Numbered from the stretch's first letter, positions 1 through 7,855 are shown. The stretch is DNA of 44,232 bases from Bacillota bacterium (GCA_023435435.1 JAEYRW010000156.1:1-44232), one strand, 5' to 3'. Translations and numbers: made by a program. Notes: generated by a model not told the origin, from the letters alone.

Positions 1-39
1 GGCTTGGGGCTTGGGGCCAGGAGGGTTGGAAAGCAAAGG

Positions 40-465
40 CTAGTCCGCGACGGTTAATTGCGCCACCGTAAGGGTGCAGACGGGGGTCGCGCCGCCTTCT
101 ACCTCCAGGGTGCCCGTTACGTCGATCGGGGTGGCATCGGCGGGATAATCGGCGTCGCCCGCGAGATAGACCACCGCCTGACAGCAGCCGCCAATGTCCG
201 AGACGCAGACAGAACGCGTTGGCGCTTCTTCATCCCCGGAATTTGTCTCATGATAGGTGCCGATGAGCCGGAACGCCTGTCCCTCGAAGTCATAGGGGGA
301 ATCGAGCAACGCCGTCAGGTACGAATAAAGCATGGTGCCACTGAGGCCCGAAAGGTCGTTGATCGTCCCGGACGCAGCTGGGGAGGGTGCTAAAAGAGCT
401 GATTGGTTTGCGCAACCGCCCAAGGCCAGCGCGAGAACCGCCAGCAGACAAATCATTTTTTTCAT
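40..465 (-). CDS. Small lipoprotein, last gene of the zinc-uptake operon
   Basis: A 141-residue protein with a short Lys-led hydrophobic leader and a lipobox (LGGC), so it should be lipid-anchored outside the membrane. The mature part is about 120 residues and resembles the gene just upstream: both have a block like GTMLYSYL, then G-Q-x-F/R-R-x-x-G-T-Y, then S-D followed by a vicinal Cys-Cys pair, then an I-x-V/I-T-G-T strand. They are therefore diverged paralogues, perhaps OB-like beta proteins. The start at 465 overlaps the upstream stop as ATGA; an in-frame ATG at 471 is the alternative. Position at the end of a znu-type operon suggests an accessory role in extracellular metal handling, but no function is established. 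The gene ends 39 bases from the window edge. Confidence 0.8.
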   Translation of the reverse strand: MKKMICLLAVLALALGGCANQSALLAPSPAASGTINDLSGLSGTMLYSYLTALLDSPYDFEGQAFRLIGTYHETNSGDEEAPTRSVCVSDIGGCCQAVVYLAGDADYPADATPIDVTGTLEVEGGATPVCTLTVAQLTVAD

Positions 466-968
466 TCCCATGCCCTGATGGAATCCGCCTGTATGTAGTA
501 ATAGGTTTCATCCAGTTCGTCGTAAGAGCCGAAGGTGCCTGTGATTTCGATCTGATCGCCCGCTGCGGGATAGGAGAGTCCCTCGTCCAGCAGAAATTCG
601 AGTCCCTGGGCGCAGCAGGCCGTGGCGTCCGAGACCACGACGAAGTTGTAGTCGAGATCCGTTGCGCTCCAATGGGTGACCTGATACGTCCCCCGCACCC
701 GGAACCGCTGGCCGACATACTGCGCGGGGTCGCTGACGATGGAATATACGTAGGAATATACCATCGTTGCGCCCATGCCCGCGAGATCCACATCGTAAAA
801 ATCGGGATTGACCGCCTCCTCCGTGAAAGAAACGGCGGCATCGGGGGTCTGTTCCGCAAGGGCCTGGGTGGGAGCAGACGTCGCTTCCGCCTCCCGGTCG
901 GCTTTGTCGCCGCAACCGGACAGAAGTGCCATCGTCAAAATGAGCAAACCCATTAGAATCCGTTTCAT
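462..968 (-). CDS. Lipoprotein with vicinal Cys pair, zinc operon
   Basis: A 168-residue lipoprotein starting MKRILMGLLILTMALLSGC; the lipobox is LSGC. After a Thr/Ala/Glu-rich linker comes the same domain as in the following gene: GATMVYSY, G-Q-R-F-R-V-R-G-T-Y, S-D-A-T-A-C-C and I-E-I-T-G-T-F. The start at 968 overlaps the permease stop by four bases, indicating translational coupling. The CC pair and the operon position (after Zur, ZnuA, ZnuC and ZnuB) suggest a surface metal-binding or metal-passing lipoprotein. This is inference, since I do not recognise the family by name. Confidence 0.82.
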   Translation of the reverse strand: MKRILMGLLILTMALLSGCGDKADREAEATSAPTQALAEQTPDAAVSFTEEAVNPDFYDVDLAGMGATMVYSYVYSIVSDPAQYVGQRFRVRGTYQVTHWSATDLDYNFVVVSDATACCAQGLEFLLDEGLSYPAAGDQIEITGTFGSYDELDETYYYIQADSIRAWE

Positions 969-1816
969 GCGTTCACTCCCTTCAGCCGTCCGACCGTGTA
1001 GAATCCGAGAAACGCGACGATGTCTGCCGCCACAATGGTGGAGCCCACAGGGGTCGACGCGAGTATGGAGACAAGAATGCCCAGCAGCGCGCACGCCACA
1101 GACAAAACCGCCGCGCACAGGACCACGCGCAAAAAACTTCTGAACACGCGCATGGCCGAAAGCGCCGGAAAAACGATGAGCGCCGAGGTGAGCAAGGAGC
1201 CGACGAGGTTCATCGCAAGGACGATGACGGTGGCGGTCACCGCCGCGATGAGCAGTTCGTACGCCCGCGCGTTGGTGCCCGTGGCGCGGGTAAACGGCTC
1301 GTCGAAGGTGATGGCAAAAATTTTATTGTAAAACACCACGAACACCAGAACCACCAGCGCGGACAGGCCCGCGGTGAGCCAGACCTCCGACGCCTTGAGC
1401 GTCAAGATCGACGTGGAACCAAAAAGGGTGGAACATACATCGCCCGAAATGTTGGCCGAGTTGGCGAATATGTTGATGACCAGATATCCAAGCGCCAGCG
1501 CAGCCACGGAAAGCATCGCCAGCGCCGCGTCGCCCTTGATGCCCGACTTTCCGTCCGAGCGCAGGAGAAAGACGGCGCTCAGGATGGTGACGGGGAGGAT
1601 GAGAACCATCCTGTTGGTGAGGCTCATCACCATCGCCACACCCATGGCGCCGAAGGCCACGTGGGAGAGGCTGTCGCCGATGAACGAGAAGCGCTTGAGG
1701 ACCAGCGTCACCCCAAGGAGCGACGAGCACAACGCGATGAGCACCCCTGCCACTAGCGCATACCGGACGAATGTAAAGCCCATATAAAAGGACAGCGTCC
1801 CTAAAAGCCAGCTCAC
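965..1816 (-). CDS. znuB: Zinc/manganese ABC transporter permease (ZnuB family)
   Basis: A 283-residue polytopic membrane protein of the ABC-3 (ZnuB/MntB) family. It starts at a GTG (VSWLLGTLSFYMGF) whose GTGA overlaps the ATPase stop, and longer in-frame starts would run inside the ATPase gene. Family features include the early F-x-R-Y-A-L-V-A-G motif, L-K-R-F-S-F-I-G-D-S-L-S-H-V-A-F-G, and Gly/Ala-rich helices with G-S-L-L-T-S-A-L-I-V-F-P-A near the C-terminus. About eight helices are expected, and the length is normal. It forms the translocation pore used with the ATPase and binding protein encoded next to it. Metal preference is inferred from the Zur-like regulator and the ZnuA homologue. 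Confidence 0.93.
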   Translation of the reverse strand: MSWLLGTLSFYMGFTFVRYALVAGVLIALCSSLLGVTLVLKRFSFIGDSLSHVAFGAMGVAMVMSLTNRMVLILPVTILSAVFLLRSDGKSGIKGDAALAMLSVAALALGYLVINIFANSANISGDVCSTLFGSTSILTLKASEVWLTAGLSALVVLVFVVFYNKIFAITFDEPFTRATGTNARAYELLIAAVTATVIVLAMNLVGSLLTSALIVFPALSAMRVFRSFLRVVLCAAVLSVACALLGILVSILASTPVGSTIVAADIVAFLGFYTVGRLKGVNA

Positions 1817-2526
1817 GACGCCTCGCCCCCCATCGCCCGCAGAAAGTACTTGCCCGTGTCGCTGTTGATATAGTCCGCCGTTGGGCCAAAGAACAGTGTC
1901 CTTTTTTGAATGTGCAAAACGTGCGAAGCGCGGCGGATGGCCGCGTCCACGTCGTGGGAGATCATCAGGATTGTGATGCCCTCCCGGTTGAGTGTATCGA
2001 TGAGCGCATACATGTCCGCCGTGGCCATGGGGTCGAGGCCGGACACAGGCTCGTCCAGAAGCAGCATCTTCCGGGTGGCGCACAGCGCCCGGGCGAGGAG
2101 TACCCGCTGCTGCTGCCCGCCGGAGAGTTCCCGGTAGCAGCGCGTGCGTAGATCTTCGATTTTAAGCGCCTCCATGTTGGCCCGCGCCGCAGCGCGTTCC
2201 GCCCGGTTGTAAAAGGGCCTGAGGCCCGTGCGGTTGAGGCAGCCGGAGCGCACGATTTCCTCCACCGAGGCAGGAAAGTCGCGCTGCACGGCTGTCTGCT
2301 GGGGAAGGTAGCCGATTTCACTGCGCCGGAGTCCGTCGCCGAAGGAGATGCTGCCGCCAAGAGGGGAAAGAAGCCCCAGAAGCGCCTTCACAAGCGTCGA
2401 TTTGCCCGCGCCGTTTTCGCCCACCACGCACAGATAGTCGCCCTTTGAGACCGAGAACGTGAGACCCTCGACGATGGCGTTTTCGCCGTAGCCCAGGGAT
2501 GCGTCCCTTACGTCAATTTGTGCCAT
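1813..2526 (-). CDS. znuC: Zinc/manganese ABC transporter ATP-binding protein (ZnuC family)
   Basis: A 237-residue ABC ATPase that powers metal import. It has Walker A GENGAGKST, Q-loop YLPQQTAV, signature LSGGQQQR, Walker B KMLLLDEPVSGLD and the H-loop MISHDVD. The P-V-S-G-L-D form after Walker B is typical of the ZnuC/MntA group. The start is preceded by GGAGG. It lies between the binding protein (separated by a strong hairpin) and the permease (four-base overlap). Confidence 0.95.
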   Translation of the reverse strand: MAQIDVRDASLGYGENAIVEGLTFSVSKGDYLCVVGENGAGKSTLVKALLGLLSPLGGSISFGDGLRRSEIGYLPQQTAVQRDFPASVEEIVRSGCLNRTGLRPFYNRAERAAARANMEALKIEDLRTRCYRELSGGQQQRVLLARALCATRKMLLLDEPVSGLDPMATADMYALIDTLNREGITILMISHDVDAAIRRASHVLHIQKRTLFFGPTADYINSDTGKYFLRAMGGEAS

Positions 2527-2541
2527 ATTGCCTCCGATGGA

Positions 2542-2565
2542 GAGGGCGCGCCGAAGCGCACCCTC
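2542..2565 (-). promoter_or_regulatory. Intercistronic UUCG-capped hairpin between znuA and znuC
   Basis: On the minus strand the sequence folds as GAGGGTGCGC, loop TTCG, GCGCGCCCTC: ten pairs with one G-U. No T-run follows, so it is probably not a full terminator. A stable hairpin directly after the binding-protein gene is typical of mRNA stabilisers that keep binding-protein levels above those of the transporter subunits. That role is inferred. Confidence 0.6.
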
Positions 2566-2575
2566 TTTGTTTCAG

Positions 2576-3541
2576 TCAGTTGAGCGCCTCGGTGAGCGTG
2601 GCGAGGTTTGCCTCCATGGCGTCAAGATAGGTCGCACCGTTCGCGATGTTCTCGCTTGTGACCGACTGGAGCGAATCCATGACGAGGATTTTGGCGTCCT
2701 TGGCAGCCGTCTCCGCCACGACGGTCTCGGCGATCTTGTGGGTCGCGCCCTCGATCACCAGCACCGCCGGGAGCTGAAGCTCGTCCACCTTGCCCGCAAG
2801 GAACGCCACGGTCTCGAAGCTCGCCTCGGTCTCCGCCGAGCAGCCAACAAACGCGGCATAGTAGGTGAGGCCGTAGTCGTCCGCCATGTAACGGAAGGGG
2901 AACCGGTCGGCGAACAGAACGGTTTTGCGTGCCGCGGAATCCACCATTGCCTGATATTGGGCATCGAGATCCGACAGCTGCGCGATGTAGGCGGCTGCGT
3001 TGGCCTGATAGGTCTGCGCGCCGTCGGGGTCGAGCGCAGCAAGCTCATCGGCGATCGCCTGGGTGATGGTCTGCGCAAAGCGCAGGGAAAGCCATACGTG
3101 CTCGTCGTATTCGACTTCCTCTTCACCCTCTCCGCTCTCTTCTTCCTCCTCTTCGGCCTGCATGCCCTCGACCACCTGTTCCTCCTTTGCCTCGACGCTT
3201 GCGAGCATGGAGAGGGCAACGATGTCGGGATTTGCCGCGGCCGCGATGACGTCGTCCACCCAGGTATCGGACTCACCGCCCACGTATATGAACAGGTCGC
3301 ACGCGGAAATCTTCGCGATGTCGGCGGCCGAGGGCTGATAGCTGTGAAGGTCCACGCCGTTGTCGAGCAGCAGTGTGACGTTTGCGTCCGTCGCGCGGTC
3401 GCCCAGCACGTTCATCACCCAGTCGTACTGGGGAAAGGTGGTGCACACGATGTCGAGCTTGTCGGCGCCTTCCGCGAAGGAGGGAAGGGCAAGGGTGAAC
3501 AGGACCGCGCACGCGATCAGAACGGATATGATTTTTTTCAT
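2576..3541 (-). CDS. znuA: Zinc ABC transporter substrate-binding protein (ZnuA family) with a Glu-rich loop
   Basis: A 321-residue cluster A-I metal-binding protein that captures Zn(II) for ZnuBC. The start MKKIISV has GAGGTG five bases upstream. The N-terminal secretion signal ends near SFAEG. Metal-site residues visible are His66 (DLHSYQPS) and His148 (YDEHVW). The variable loop before His148, usually His-rich in zinc-specific members, is here a run of acidic residues (about 118-147) with no His. In the second half, DRFPFRYM stands where many family members carry the third His, and G-C-S-A-E-T-E follows. A match to a lipobox (LIAC) is too close to the N-terminus to be convincing. Zinc is the likeliest substrate because the operon starts with a Fur/Zur protein, though manganese cannot be excluded. 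Confidence 0.9.
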   Translation of the reverse strand: MKKIISVLIACAVLFTLALPSFAEGADKLDIVCTTFPQYDWVMNVLGDRATDANVTLLLDNGVDLHSYQPSAADIAKISACDLFIYVGGESDTWVDDVIAAAANPDIVALSMLASVEAKEEQVVEGMQAEEEEEESGEGEEEVEYDEHVWLSLRFAQTITQAIADELAALDPDGAQTYQANAAAYIAQLSDLDAQYQAMVDSAARKTVLFADRFPFRYMADDYGLTYYAAFVGCSAETEASFETVAFLAGKVDELQLPAVLVIEGATHKIAETVVAETAAKDAKILVMDSLQSVTSENIANGATYLDAMEANLATLTEALN

Positions 3542-3608
3542 AATACACCTCACGATTGATATGGAAAGTGGAGACGGCGCATGCCGTCCCTGAACGCGAG
3601 GCGCCGAT

Positions 3609-3899
3609 TTAATCCGTAAGTTTGACCTTCATGGAGATAAGTGTGGGATGGGAAAGGAAAATGCCGCCCGCGGAAAAGCGCGCGGCGAGGACGCGCGCGA
3701 ACACCGCCGCACGCAAGGCCATAAACCCGACGATGAATTGGCGCAGGAGCGCCTCCGTGCGCTGAATCGTCTGGCAGACGGAGCAGCTGTCATGGTAGCA
3801 ATGGACGTGAAAATGAACAATGGCGAGGGAGAACGCCGACAGCACAAAGACGGCAAAGAGCGCGCACACGATGAGCGACGCATATTTCCTCCTCGTCAT
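3609..3899 (-). CDS. Small membrane protein with His/Cys metal motif
   Basis: A 96-residue protein preceded by GGGAGG and encoded between the Fur-type regulator and znuA. A hydrophobic helix (about 8-28) is followed directly by HFHVHCYHDSCSVCQ, which packs four His and three Cys into 14 residues. A second hydrophobic stretch (about 54-72) follows. This suggests a short two-helix membrane protein presenting a metal-binding segment at the membrane surface. Its position within a zinc-uptake operon supports a zinc-handling or sensing role. I recognise no named family. Confidence 0.8.
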   Translation of the reverse strand: MTRRKYASLIVCALFAVFVLSAFSLAIVHFHVHCYHDSCSVCQTIQRTEALLRQFIVGFMALRAAVFARVLAARFSAGGIFLSHPTLISMKVKLTD

Positions 3900-3911
3900 T
3901 TGAACCTCCCG

Positions 3912-4319
3912 TCAGTCCCGGGCACAGGCCGCGCAGGTACCCACCAGCACGGTTTCCCGATTGTCGATTGAAAATTGATCCGCGCTCCAGACCGCCGCGC
4001 GCACCCGCGCGGTCAGCTCGTCGTCCAGGTGAAACAGCGTTCCGCACCGCGCGCAGCGCATGTGCAGGTGTTCCTCGCAGGCCGGGCTTCCCACGTATTG
4101 GTAGGTCGCCTGCCGGTCGCCCGGCTCGTAAAACCGCTTGACGAGTCCGGCTTCCGCAAGCTCCGCCAGCAGGCGGTATATCGTGCTCCGCCCCGGTGCG
4201 GGCGCGGAGGCCTCCTCCCGCAGCATGCGGGCCGCCTCGCCTACGGAGAACGACCTGTCCGCATGGCACGCTAGAAATTCCGTCAGCGCCGTCTTTTGTC
4301 TGGTCACGTAGCTGGACAC
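3912..4319 (-). CDS. Fur-family transcriptional regulator, probably Zur
   Basis: A 135-residue Fur-family repressor. The N-terminal winged helix contains S-V-G-E-A-A-R-M-L and the recognition-helix region GRSTIYRLLAELAEAGLV. The C-terminal half carries H-L-H-M-R-C-A-R-C-G and a terminal C-A-A-C, the paired CxxC structural zinc site. It is the first gene of an operon with ZnuABC homologues, so Zn-dependent autorepression is the natural inference. It could instead sense another metal, because the regulatory-site ligands cannot be told apart by eye. Confidence 0.92.
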   Translation of the reverse strand: MSSYVTRQKTALTEFLACHADRSFSVGEAARMLREEASAPAPGRSTIYRLLAELAEAGLVKRFYEPGDRQATYQYVGSPACEEHLHMRCARCGTLFHLDDELTARVRAAVWSADQFSIDNRETVLVGTCAACARD

Positions 4320-4349
4320 GAAAGACCCTCCAATTCGGGATTCTGTCCT

Positions 4350-4378
4350 AAATTACCACGCGCGGCGGCGAATGTCAA
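4350..4378 (-). promoter_or_regulatory. Sigma-A-type promoter of the zur-znu operon
   Basis: On the minus strand, TTGACA, a 17-base spacer, then TAATTT, about 30 bases upstream of the regulator start. No clear Zur-box palindrome was recognised in or beside it. Confidence 0.65.
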
Positions 4379-4420
4379 GCACTTTTCGAAAACACCGCGG
4401 CGCGTCCATAGAAATGTCAC

Positions 4421-4447
4421 AAAAAAGGAAGCCCCAATCGGGACTTC
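4421..4447 (-). terminator. Intrinsic terminator after mtnN
   Basis: On the minus strand, GAAGTCCC, loop GATT, GGGGCTTC (one G-T pair), then C and six T. It lies 25 bases past the nucleosidase stop and just before the zur promoter, separating the two operons. Confidence 0.85.
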
Positions 4448-4472
4448 TGCGGACCGCGAATCTTCAATTGCT

Positions 4473-5159
4473 TTATTTCAGTTTGGTGAGAATTGCTCTT
4501 GCCACCGCAAAGGAATTTTCCGAAGCGAGTGCGCAATTTTCATCAAACGCGTCCTTTCCGCTGTGATCCTCCGTGTCCGTCACGGAGCGAATCGCCAGAA
4601 ATGGCACCCCGTTCACGTAGCAGGCGTGGGCGACGGCGGCCGTTTCCATGTCGATGCACATGGGGTCGTACTTCGCGCGGATGCGCGCCATGGTCGCCGC
4701 GTCAGCGAAATAATCGCCTGTGACCATCGTCCCAAAGAAAACGCGCTGCCGGAAGGTTCCTGTTTCGACTGCTCTTTTCCCCTGCGCAAGAAGCGCGTCG
4801 CCGGCCCTGAAGGAAAGATCGGGCATCCACGGATGATGCTTGACCAGTACGCCCTCCTCCAGATCGTGATAAGTGACCTCGGTCGATATAACGGTATCGC
4901 CGATCTTCAGCCGCCTGTCGATGCCGCCCGCCGTGCCGGACAGAATGATGCAATCAACGTGAGATTGATCGATCAATATCTGCGTCGCGATGGCGGCGTT
5001 TACCTTCGCGACGCCACAAAAGAGCGCGACAATTTGGACGCCGTCGAGGAAACCGCTGTGGATGCGCAGCATTGCGTGATCCACAGTTTCAACGAGGGCC
5101 ATGTGATTGAGAAACGGCTTAAGCTCCGCCTCCACCGCGCAAACGATGCCGACAATCAT
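4473..5159 (-). CDS. mtnN: 5'-methylthioadenosine/S-adenosylhomocysteine nucleosidase
   Basis: A 228-residue cytoplasmic enzyme that cleaves adenine from MTA and SAH, in methionine salvage and removal of methylation by-products. Visible family features are Glu12 in VEAELKP, the SGTAGG loop (74-79), the I-D-M-E-T-A-A-V-A motif with Met171-Glu172 contacting ribose, and catalytic Asp195 in RSVTDTED. The length is normal. The start is preceded by AAGGGAG. It follows an amino-acid ABC ATPase gene by only 13 bases, so it is the last gene of that transporter operon. This hints that the transporter carries a sulfur-containing amino acid. Confidence 0.96.
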   Translation of the reverse strand: MIVGIVCAVEAELKPFLNHMALVETVDHAMLRIHSGFLDGVQIVALFCGVAKVNAAIATQILIDQSHVDCIILSGTAGGIDRRLKIGDTVISTEVTYHDLEEGVLVKHHPWMPDLSFRAGDALLAQGKRAVETGTFRQRVFFGTMVTGDYFADAATMARIRAKYDPMCIDMETAAVAHACYVNGVPFLAIRSVTDTEDHSGKDAFDENCALASENSFAVARAILTKLK

Positions 5160-5172
5160 TGCGTTGTCTCCC

Positions 5173-5910
5173 TTACGTCGTCCAACTCAACAGTTTCTTC
5201 AGGAACCTTTGCAGCTCCTCCGACCTGGGGGAAGCGAATACATCCCGGCTCGCGCCGGATTCCACGATGCGGCCGTCTGTGAGAAACGCAACCTTTTCGC
5301 ATGCCCTTCTCGCAAAGCCCATCTCGTGGGTCACAATGATGAAATTGAGGCCCTCCTGCCGCAGCTCGTCCACGGCGTCCAGCACCTCCGCCGTGTATTC
5401 CGGGTCAAGGGCGCTGGTGGGCTCGTCCAGCAGGAGCAGCTTGGGGCGCGGGGCGATGGCGCGGGCGATGGCGATGCGTTGCTGCATGCCGCCGGAAAGC
5501 TCGCCGGGCCGCTTTTTCGCCGCGGCTTCCAGCCCGAACCGTCTGAGCAGTCCGATGGCGGTTTCCTCCGCGCGCTCCTTTTCGTAGCCGTGCACCTTTT
5601 GAAGGGGCAGCGCGATGTTCGTCAGCGCGTCCAGATGGCGGAATAGTCCGTTTTGCTGAAACACGTAGCCGAGCTTGCGCCGGTATTTGACCAGTCCGGC
5701 GGCATCGTGGGGCATGCGCGCGCCGTCGAGCCACACCTCGCCCTTGCTCGGCGCGAGAAGGCCCGCGATGATGCGCAGAAGCGTCGATTTTCCGCCGCCG
5801 GAGGGGCCGATGAGGGACAGCGTGGTGACCTCGCCCATATAGCTGAGATCGTCGATGACGTCGCCGCCGCCGGGAAAGGTCATCGTGATGCCCTTAAGTT
5901 CGATTCTCAT
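5173..5910 (-). CDS. Polar amino-acid ABC transporter ATP-binding protein
   Basis: A 245-residue HisP/GlnQ-type ATPase. It has Walker A GPSGGGKST, signature LSGGMQQR, Walker B LLLLDEPTSALDPE and H-loop THEMGFAR. The start MRIELKG (5910) has GAAAGG ten bases upstream; a longer start at 5928 lies further inside the permease gene. The gene overlaps the 3' end of the permease and is followed closely by mtnN. It energises uptake by the permease and binding protein encoded upstream. Confidence 0.93.
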   Translation of the reverse strand: MRIELKGITMTFPGGGDVIDDLSYMGEVTTLSLIGPSGGGKSTLLRIIAGLLAPSKGEVWLDGARMPHDAAGLVKYRRKLGYVFQQNGLFRHLDALTNIALPLQKVHGYEKERAEETAIGLLRRFGLEAAAKKRPGELSGGMQQRIAIARAIAPRPKLLLLDEPTSALDPEYTAEVLDAVDELRQEGLNFIIVTHEMGFARRACEKVAFLTDGRIVESGASRDVFASPRSEELQRFLKKLLSWTT

Positions 5911-6688
5911 ATTGGAAATGCCTTTCAATCCGCTTCGTGACCATCGAGAGGGGCAGCGTCAGCGCGAGGTAGAGAAGCCCCAGCACGAAGTAACACTCGA
6001 AGAGCCGGAAGTTGACGGAGCTGATCTCGCGCACCGTCTGCGTCAGCTCGATCACCGCGATCATCGAGAGAAGCGAGGAATCCTTGATGATGGACGCAAA
6101 CTGGCCCGTGAGCGCGGGCAGCGTGCGCTCCATGAGCTGCGGAACGATGACGTGCCGGATCGTCTGGGTTTGGGTAAAGCCCACCGCCTTGGCCGCCTCG
6201 AGCTGCGTGGGGTCCAGGGACAGAAGGCTTCCGCGCACAATCTCGGAGATGTACGCGCCTTCGAAGACGGAAAGGATCATGACCCCTGCCCAGAAGCGGG
6301 ATGTCACGCCCCACGCGGTGCCGATGATGTAGAAAAACAGATAGATCTGCATGATGAGGGGCGTTCCGCGGATGAATTTGACGTAGACGCCGGCGAAATA
6401 GCGCACCGGCAGAAGGCGCGAAACCTGGCCCAGCGCGGAAAAAACGCCGATCAAAAGGCTGATGACCAGACTCGCGAGGCTCAGCTTAATGGTCATCAGA
6501 AAGCCCAGCGCCAATCTTTTTTCAAACCCCGAGAGCGCGCCGAAGTCGAGCGTGATCCCGATGGCCGCCAGAGAGGCGGAAAAAGCCAGAACCAACACCG
6601 CCGCCACGAGCAGTCCGTTGAAAAGCGCTTTGAGAAGGCCCGGCTTTTCACCGGGCCTCGCGCTGAAGAGATGGAATGGCCGCATCAT
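5894..6688 (-). CDS. Polar amino-acid ABC transporter permease (HisM/GlnP family)
   Basis: About 264 residues. An N-terminal helix is followed by the HisMQ-type permease core with the F-I-R-G-T-P-L-I-M-Q-I entry motif and the EAA-loop segment Q-L-E-A-A-K-A-V-G-F-T that contacts the ATPase. The ATG at 6688 overlaps the binding-protein stop as ATGA; adjacent ATGs at 6685 and 6712 are alternatives. A single permease gene implies a homodimeric pore. The substrate is probably a polar or sulfur amino acid (see the downstream mtnN). Confidence 0.93.
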   Translation of the reverse strand: MMRPFHLFSARPGEKPGLLKALFNGLLVAAVLVLAFSASLAAIGITLDFGALSGFEKRLALGFLMTIKLSLASLVISLLIGVFSALGQVSRLLPVRYFAGVYVKFIRGTPLIMQIYLFFYIIGTAWGVTSRFWAGVMILSVFEGAYISEIVRGSLLSLDPTQLEAAKAVGFTQTQTIRHVIVPQLMERTLPALTGQFASIIKDSSLLSMIAVIELTQTVREISSVNFRLFECYFVLGLLYLALTLPLSMVTKRIERHFQYENRT

Positions 6689-7491
6689 TCGGCGTCCAGA
6701 TCGAAGAACCACTTGAAGCCCAATTCGTCAAACGCGGCCTTTTCGTCGGCGAGGTATTTTTGCGTCAGCTCGTCGAAGCCGCCGTTGGCGTAGAATTCCG
6801 GGATGAATGCGTTGAGCTGGTCGAGCAGTTCGGTGTTCCCCTTGGCCACCGCCACGCCCCAGTTCTCGACGTCCTGGAAGGGCACGAAGACTGCCTTTGT
6901 GGTGTCGGGATTGGCCTGCCAGTTGCGGTAGATGGTGAGCTGGTCGTAGATGAAGGCGTCGGCCTTCCCCTGGGAAACCTCGGTAACGCAGGCGCTCTCG
7001 TCCGCAAGGCCGATGACCTCTGCGTTGGGGAGGTTTTCCGTGGCGTAGAAGTAGCCCGTGGAGCCGATCTTGACGGCGATCTTCTTGCCCGCCACGTTGA
7101 GGTTGTCGACGGTCTCAACACCGGAATTGATGTTTGTCAGAATCGCGAGGTAGGCGTTCGCGTAGGGGACGGAGAAGTCGATGACCTGGCCGCGCTCCTC
7201 GGTGATGGTCATGGACGAGACGATCATGTCGATCATCCCGGTCTGCAGCGCGGGGATGAGCCCGTCCCAGGCGATGTTCTGAATCTCGACCTCGCGGCCG
7301 ATGGATTCGCCGAAGGCCTTGGCAAAGTCCACGCTCACACCGGACGGGTTTCCGTCGGCGTCCTTGGTCTCAAACGGGGGGTAGGCGAGCTCCATTCCCA
7401 CGATCAGCTTGTCCGATTCCGCGAGGGCGGGGACAAAGGTCGCGAGGAGCACAAAAGTCAGGACGGCGACTGCAAGCATTCTTTTCAACAT
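6685..7491 (-). CDS. Amino-acid ABC transporter substrate-binding protein
   Basis: A 268-residue family-3 solute-binding protein. The signal peptide (MLKRMLAV to ALAES) has no lipobox Cys, so it appears cleavable. Family landmarks are G-M-E-L-A-Y-P-P-F-E, G-V-S-V-D-F-A-K, W-D-G-L-I-P-A-L, I-V-S-S-M-T-I-T and the hinge segment V-K-I-G-S-T-G. The start has AAGGAGGA six bases upstream; longer frames upstream lack coding character. It is the first gene of an operon with permease, ATPase and mtnN. Confidence 0.93.
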   Translation of the reverse strand: MLKRMLAVAVLTFVLLATFVPALAESDKLIVGMELAYPPFETKDADGNPSGVSVDFAKAFGESIGREVEIQNIAWDGLIPALQTGMIDMIVSSMTITEERGQVIDFSVPYANAYLAILTNINSGVETVDNLNVAGKKIAVKIGSTGYFYATENLPNAEVIGLADESACVTEVSQGKADAFIYDQLTIYRNWQANPDTTKAVFVPFQDVENWGVAVAKGNTELLDQLNAFIPEFYANGGFDELTQKYLADEKAAFDELGFKWFFDLDAE

Positions 7492-7585
7492 GGATTTTCC
7501 TCCTTGTTCGGGTCGATGGGGTAAGTCTGACATGTTTATAAACGGATCGGACACAAAAATCACAAATCGTGACCATGTTAGTGTT

Positions 7586-7614
7586 ATTATAAATTCGGAT
7601 GCAGTTTTATGCAA
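7586..7614 (-). promoter_or_regulatory. Strong sigma-A promoter for the amino-acid transporter/mtnN operon
   Basis: On the minus strand, TTGCAT, 17 bases, TATAAT (perfect -10). It sits about 95 bases upstream of the binding-protein start and is divergent from the methyltransferase promoter. Confidence 0.8.
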
Positions 7615-7659
7615 TCGAACATGGGATTTATTTTTCGAAACCTTAATGGAACAAATGAC

Positions 7660-7688
7660 TTGCGTTCCGCCGAATCCTGTGCTATCAT
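7660..7688 (+). promoter_or_regulatory. Promoter of the methyltransferase/GNAT operon
   Basis: TTGCGT, 17 bases, TATCAT on the plus strand, about 185 bases upstream of the first methyltransferase. The long interval to the start codon is filled by a structured leader ending in a terminator. Confidence 0.6.
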
Positions 7689-7707
7689 GGTTGAAATCAT
7701 CGCAAAG

Positions 7708-7855
7708 GGGAATGTCCGCATGCAAGCGTTCGGCAGGCTGAATTCCACGACCCGGTCCGCGCATCCGTTTTGGAGGCGGGCCTTGGTCGCATTCCCATAG
7801 ACGCGATTGGAAGAAGATGGGGCGGCTGAAGGCAAGTGCTTTCGGCCGCTTTTGT
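7708..7855 (+). promoter_or_regulatory. Structured 5' leader with intrinsic terminator (riboswitch/attenuator candidate)
   Basis: Between promoter and gene lie GGGAATG (7708-7714) pairing with CATTCCC (7790-7796), an internal pair GGTCCGC/GCGGGCC, and then a terminator stem GCGGCTGAA/TTCGGCCGC (about 7823-7848) followed by TTTTGTT. The Shine-Dalgarno GGAGGAG begins directly after it. This arrangement suggests transcription of the methyltransferases is conditional on terminator read-through. I could not match it to SAM, SAH, T-box, THF or guanidine classes by eye, and a free small RNA ending at 7855 is also possible. Confidence 0.5.

Noticed and set aside
7690..7855. Known SAM, SAH or T-box riboswitch
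   Set aside because: The conserved cores of those classes (e.g. the T-box AGGGTGGNACCGCG) were not found; kept only as an unclassified leader.
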